Source: Gammaproteobacteria bacterium
Lineage (GTDB): Bacteria; Pseudomonadota; Gammaproteobacteria; HK1
Direction of reading: 5' to 3'
DNA: 64,000 nucleotides
Assembly (NCBI GenBank): GCA_009937425.1
Contig: JAACFO010000001.1
Coordinates: 1-64,000, forward strand
The notes under the pieces are model-generated. The model saw nothing but the letters and a program-made list of their open reading frames with translations. It was not told where the DNA came from and ran no database searches. The translations under genes and the position numbers were made by a program. Of this stretch, positions 60,243 through 64,000 are shown piece after piece. Each line of letters starts with the position of its first letter. Position 1 is the first letter of the stretch.

Positions 60243-61487
60243 GTGCCCTTCGTTGCCTATGTCAAATTCGCGGCTGCCCATCGACGGCTGATCGCGTTCG
60301 GCTTTCTGGCGGCATTCACCTCCAGCTTCGGCCAGACCTACTACATCGGCATCTTCGGACCGGCGATTCAGTCCGAGTTCGGCCTTTCCCACACGGCCTG
60401 GGCCACGATCTACATGCTCGGTACGCTGGGCAGTGCGCTTCTGCTGCCCTGGAGCGGCAAGCAGATCGATAGACTCGAATTGAGGCTTTATACGTCGCTG
60501 GTTGGCCTGTTGGCGGTGGTGGCGTGCACGGTCACGGCCCTTGCAATCAACCCGGCGATGCTCGTGATTGCCATCTTCCTGCTGCGCCAATCGGGTCAGG
60601 GTTTGATGAGCCACGTGGGCATCACCACCATGGCACGTTATTTCGATACGGGAAGGGGGCGTGCTATCGCCATCGCCACCATGGGTTTTGCCGTTGGCGA
60701 AGCCTTTCTGCCCTTCGTCGCCGTGTTGATGATCGCGGTGCTGGGATGGCGTTGGTCCTACGGGGCGACGGCGCTGGTGCTGGCGCTGGTGCTGGTACCC
60801 GCAGCCCTGTGGTTATTAAAAGGCCACGTGGAAAGACACCGCGCGCATCTGGTGCATCTCGCAACATCCCGGGCATCTGAAAACCGTCAAGCCCGATCCT
60901 GGACGCGGGCTGAAATGCTGCGCGACCCCCGTTTCTACCTGCTGATGCCAGGGGTTCTGGCGCCGGCCGTGGTGCTCACCGCCATGTTCTTTCACCACCT
61001 CAACCTGGCGGACGCCAAAGCCTGGTCCCACGCCTGGATCACCGGCAGCTATGTAGTCTATGCGCTCGCGGTGGTGGTAACTTCCCTGGCGACAGGGCCC
61101 GCCATCGACCGCTTCGGCGCGACGCGGCTGGTCCCCTACATGCTCATTCCAATGATCGCCGCCATGGTGATAGTGGCGCAGTTCGAGAATGCCTGGATTG
61201 CGTGGCCGTACCTGTTTCTCATCGGCGTCAGCACCGCCATTGGCCACACCGCGGTATCCGCCATGTGGGCCGAGCTCTACGGTGTCGCCAATCTCGGCTC
61301 CATCAGAAGCCTCGCCACCGCCACCGGCGTCCTGGCCTCGGCCCTGGGCCCCGTGTCCCTGGGCACCTTGATGGACCATGGTGTATCCATCGAGACCGGT
61401 TGCCTTGTGTTCGCTGCATACGCCACCATCGGCACTGTGTTGATGGGCGTTGCACTGGGCTTCCGATTCACACGAAAACGGGTTTAA
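60243..61487 (+). CDS. MFS transporter
   Basis: 12 hydrophobic segments from AFGFLAAFTSSFGQTYYIGIFGPAIQSEFGLSHTAWATIYMLGTLGSALL onward; GTG start; N-terminal part of the longer ORF is out-of-frame dehydratase. Confidence 0.9.
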   Translation: MPFVAYVKFAAAHRRLIAFGFLAAFTSSFGQTYYIGIFGPAIQSEFGLSHTAWATIYMLGTLGSALLLPWSGKQIDRLELRLYTSLVGLLAVVACTVTALAINPAMLVIAIFLLRQSGQGLMSHVGITTMARYFDTGRGRAIAIATMGFAVGEAFLPFVAVLMIAVLGWRWSYGATALVLALVLVPAALWLLKGHVERHRAHLVHLATSRASENRQARSWTRAEMLRDPRFYLLMPGVLAPAVVLTAMFFHHLNLADAKAWSHAWITGSYVVYALAVVVTSLATGPAIDRFGATRLVPYMLIPMIAAMVIVAQFENAWIAWPYLFLIGVSTAIGHTAVSAMWAELYGVANLGSIRSLATATGVLASALGPVSLGTLMDHGVSIETGCLVFAAYATIGTVLMGVALGFRFTRKRV

Positions 61488-61521
61488 CAACGCACAGGCG
61501 CGAACAGGGGGGCACAGAATC

Positions 61522-62370
61522 ATGACCGACGTGCGCATTGGGCTACTGCATCCGGGCGAGATGGGCGCCAGCATCGGCGCCGCGGCCCGGGGGGTCGGCG
61601 CGAGCGTGAGTTGGGCGTCCAGCGGTCGCAGCGACGACAGCCGCCGCCGGGCCGCGAAGTCCGGGCTCGAGGATAAGACCAGCCTCTCGGAACTCGCCTC
61701 GAGCAGCGATTTTATTATCTCCGTGTGCCCGCCGGATGCCGCCACCGCGTTGGCAAAAAGCGTTGCCGCTACCGGCTTCGCAGGCGTCTATGTGGACGCT
61801 AACGCGGTGTCTACCGGAACCGCCCGTGAAGTCGCCGCAATCGTCGAGAATTCCGGCGCGCGCTTCGTCGACGGCGGGATCATAGGACCACCGGCCCACC
61901 GCCAGGGCACCACGCGCCTGTACTTGTCCGGGGACGAAGCAGCCACGGTGGCCAGCGCATTCGAGGGCAGCATCCTCGAGGCAATCACCATCGACACGCG
62001 CCCCGGCTCCGCATCGGCTCTGAAAATGTGTTACGCGGCCTGGACCAAGGGCTCGGCGGCACTGCTCATAGCCATCCGCGCATTGGCGCTTGCCGAGGGG
62101 GTGGAAGGGGCGTTGCTCGAGGAATGGTCGATTTCCCAGCAGGGACTGGACGCGCGCAGCACCGCCGCCGCCCGCAATAATGCCTTCAAGGCCTGGCGCT
62201 TTGCCGGCGAAATGCGCGAGATCGCCGCCACCTTCGAGGCATCGGGTCTTCCCGGCGAATTCCACGCCGGCGCCGCGGATATCTACGAGCGACTGGCTGG
62301 CTTTAAAGACTGCGACCCGGCGCCGGAATTCTCTGAGCTCATGCAGACCATTCTCGCTAACAGGACTTGA
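61522..62370 (+). CDS. NAD(P)-dependent 6PGDH-like oxidoreductase (DUF1932 C-terminal domain)
   Basis: RIGLLHPGEMGASIGAAARG; FVDGGIIGPPAHRQGTTRLYLSG; KMCYAAWTKGSAALL. Confidence 0.88.
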   Translation: MTDVRIGLLHPGEMGASIGAAARGVGASVSWASSGRSDDSRRRAAKSGLEDKTSLSELASSSDFIISVCPPDAATALAKSVAATGFAGVYVDANAVSTGTAREVAAIVENSGARFVDGGIIGPPAHRQGTTRLYLSGDEAATVASAFEGSILEAITIDTRPGSASALKMCYAAWTKGSAALLIAIRALALAEGVEGALLEEWSISQQGLDARSTAAARNNAFKAWRFAGEMREIAATFEASGLPGEFHAGAADIYERLAGFKDCDPAPEFSELMQTILANRT

Positions 62371-62427
62371 CCCGCAAATTGCCGGTCGCGCAGGATTGAC
62401 GGCGAGACAGAGGGAGGGCCGCGGAGC

Positions 62428-64000
62428 GTGAAATCCCATGTGCAGGTTGCCGTCATTGGTGGCGGCGTGGTCGGGTGCAGTGTGCTGTACCATCTCACCA
62501 AGCTCGGATGGAAGGACGTCCTTCTCATCGAGCGATCGGAACTCACTTCAGGGTCCACCTGGCACGCCGCGGGCGGCTTCCACACCCTCAATGCCGACAC
62601 CAACATGGCGGCGCTCCAGGGTTACACCATCGGGCTCTACAAAGAGCTGGAAGCCATCAGCGATCAATCCTGCGGTCTGCACCACGTGGGGGGCATCACA
62701 ATCGCCACCACCCCGGACCGCATGGACTTTCTCAAAGCCGAACGTGCCAAGCACCGCTATATGGGTCTCGACACGGAGATCGTCGGTCCCGCCGAAATTC
62801 GCGAGCTGAGCCCCATCACCAACGTCGATGGCGTCATTGGTGCACTTTACGATCCGCTGGACGGTCACCTGGACCCTTCCGGCACCACCCACGCCTACGC
62901 AAAAGCGGCGCGCATGCAGGGCGCGGAGATCGTATTGCGCAATCGCGTGCTGGAACTCAATCCGCAACCCGACCATAGCTGGCAGGTCGTCACCGAGCAG
63001 GGCACGTTGAATGCCGAGTACGTGGTCAACGCGGCAGGGCTGTGGGCCCGGGAGTTGGGCGAGATGGTCGGCATTACCATCCCCTGTCACCCCATGGAGC
63101 ATCAATATCTTGTTACCGAAGACATCCCGGAGGTATACGAGCGCGGTGAAGAGCTGCCCCATGTGATGGATCCCGCCGGTGAGAGCTACCTGCGCCAGGA
63201 GGGCCGCGGACTGGTGTTGGGAGTCTACGAGCAGGCCTGCGAGCACTGGGCAGTGGAAGGCACACCCTGGGATTTCGGCCACGAATTGCTGCCCGATAAG
63301 CTGGAACGCATGATGGACAAGCTCGGTACCGCCCACGAGCGTTATCCGTGCCTGGAGGCGGCGGGCATCAAGCGCATCATCAATGGGCCCTTCACCTTCG
63401 CCCCGGATGGCAATCCCCTGGTGGGGCCGGTACCGGGGCTCAAGAATTACTGGTGTGCCTGTGCCGTGATGGCGGGCTTCAGCCAGGGCGGCGGCGTCGG
63501 ACTGACACTCGCCGAGTGGATGGTGGGCGGCGAACCGTCCCGGGACGTGTTCGCCATGGACGTGTCACGCTTCGGCGATTACTGCACGCACCCCTATACC
63601 CGCGCCAAGGTGAAGGAGAACTATCAGCGGCGCTTCGCCATCTCCTATCCCAACGAGGAGTTGCCGGCGGCACGCCCGATGGCTACCACACCAGCCTATT
63701 CCATCTGGAAATCACGCAATGCCGTGTTCGGCTCCGGATTCGGGCTCGAGCACGTCAACTATTTCGCTCCCGAAGGCCAGGAGCCCCTCGAAACCCCGAC
63801 ATTCCGGCGCTCCAACGCCTTTGCCACCGTCGCCGAAGAGTGCCGCGCGGTACGCACCGCGGTGGGTATCAACGAGATCCACAATTTTGGTAAGTACGAG
63901 ATCACAGGCGCCGATGCGGCCAGTTGGCTCGGGCATATCATGGCCGGTCGCGTACCCCGGCCGGGTCGGATCACGCTGACCCCGATGTTGAGTCCCAAGG
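62428..64000 (+). CDS. FAD-dependent dimethylglycine/sarcosine dehydrogenase-like protein with start of GcvT-like domain (3' truncated)
   Basis: GTG start; VAVIGGGVVGCSVLYHLTKLGWKDVLLIERSELTSGSTWHAAGGFHTLN; NGPFTFAPDGNPLVGPVPGLKNYWCACAVMAGFSQGGGVG; open to window end. Confidence 0.92.
   Translation, partial: MKSHVQVAVIGGGVVGCSVLYHLTKLGWKDVLLIERSELTSGSTWHAAGGFHTLNADTNMAALQGYTIGLYKELEAISDQSCGLHHVGGITIATTPDRMDFLKAERAKHRYMGLDTEIVGPAEIRELSPITNVDGVIGALYDPLDGHLDPSGTTHAYAKAARMQGAEIVLRNRVLELNPQPDHSWQVVTEQGTLNAEYVVNAAGLWARELGEMVGITIPCHPMEHQYLVTEDIPEVYERGEELPHVMDPAGESYLRQEGRGLVLGVYEQACEHWAVEGTPWDFGHELLPDKLERMMDKLGTAHERYPCLEAAGIKRIINGPFTFAPDGNPLVGPVPGLKNYWCACAVMAGFSQGGGVGLTLAEWMVGGEPSRDVFAMDVSRFGDYCTHPYTRAKVKENYQRRFAISYPNEELPAARPMATTPAYSIWKSRNAVFGSGFGLEHVNYFAPEGQEPLETPTFRRSNAFATVAEECRAVRTAVGINEIHNFGKYEITGADAASWLGHIMAGRVPRPGRITLTPMLSPK

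Noticed and set aside
61543-62493. 316-aa ORF on - strand
   Set aside because: Antisense to the DUF1932 oxidoreductase gene
1-64000. CRISPR arrays, tRNA/rRNA genes, transposases or phage genes
   Set aside because: None seen on reading both strands; a tool-based scan (tRNAscan, CRISPR finder) would be needed to be certain

Overview
This 64 kb window is GC-rich, dense and looks chromosomal from a proteobacterium, probably a gammaproteobacterium. That taxonomic guess rests on gene families and was not tested. Recognisable content: a GGDEF/EAL protein (partial), a 2-oxoacid:ferredoxin oxidoreductase operon with a GltD-like flavoprotein, asnS, cinA, tdh-kbl, a GT4/wecB pair, glcB, a YeeE/YedE transporter, an RND pump, a MacB-like ABC exporter with adaptor, arfB, two M48 proteases, a large PAS sensor kinase with response regulator, and an amino-acid/amine catabolic block running off the right edge. 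I saw no rRNA, tRNA, CRISPR array, transposase or phage module. Main leads: (1) an overlapping gene pair matching the archaeal CoA enzymes pantoate kinase and 4-phosphopantoate--beta-alanine ligase (36.9-38.5 kb); (2) an enolase paralogue with the active-site SHRSGE motif changed to SARSGE, in a tight gene run with an APH-fold kinase and a 2-hydroxyacid dehydrogenase (15.7-19.0 kb); (3) several unrelated small exported proteins with strictly periodic cysteine pairs, plus a 53-aa secreted Cys-rich peptide absent from the ORF track; (4) a zinc-ribbon protein whose conserved N-terminus lies upstream of any ATG/GTG/TTG start. All assignments come from reading the sequence and motif recall; no database search was run.
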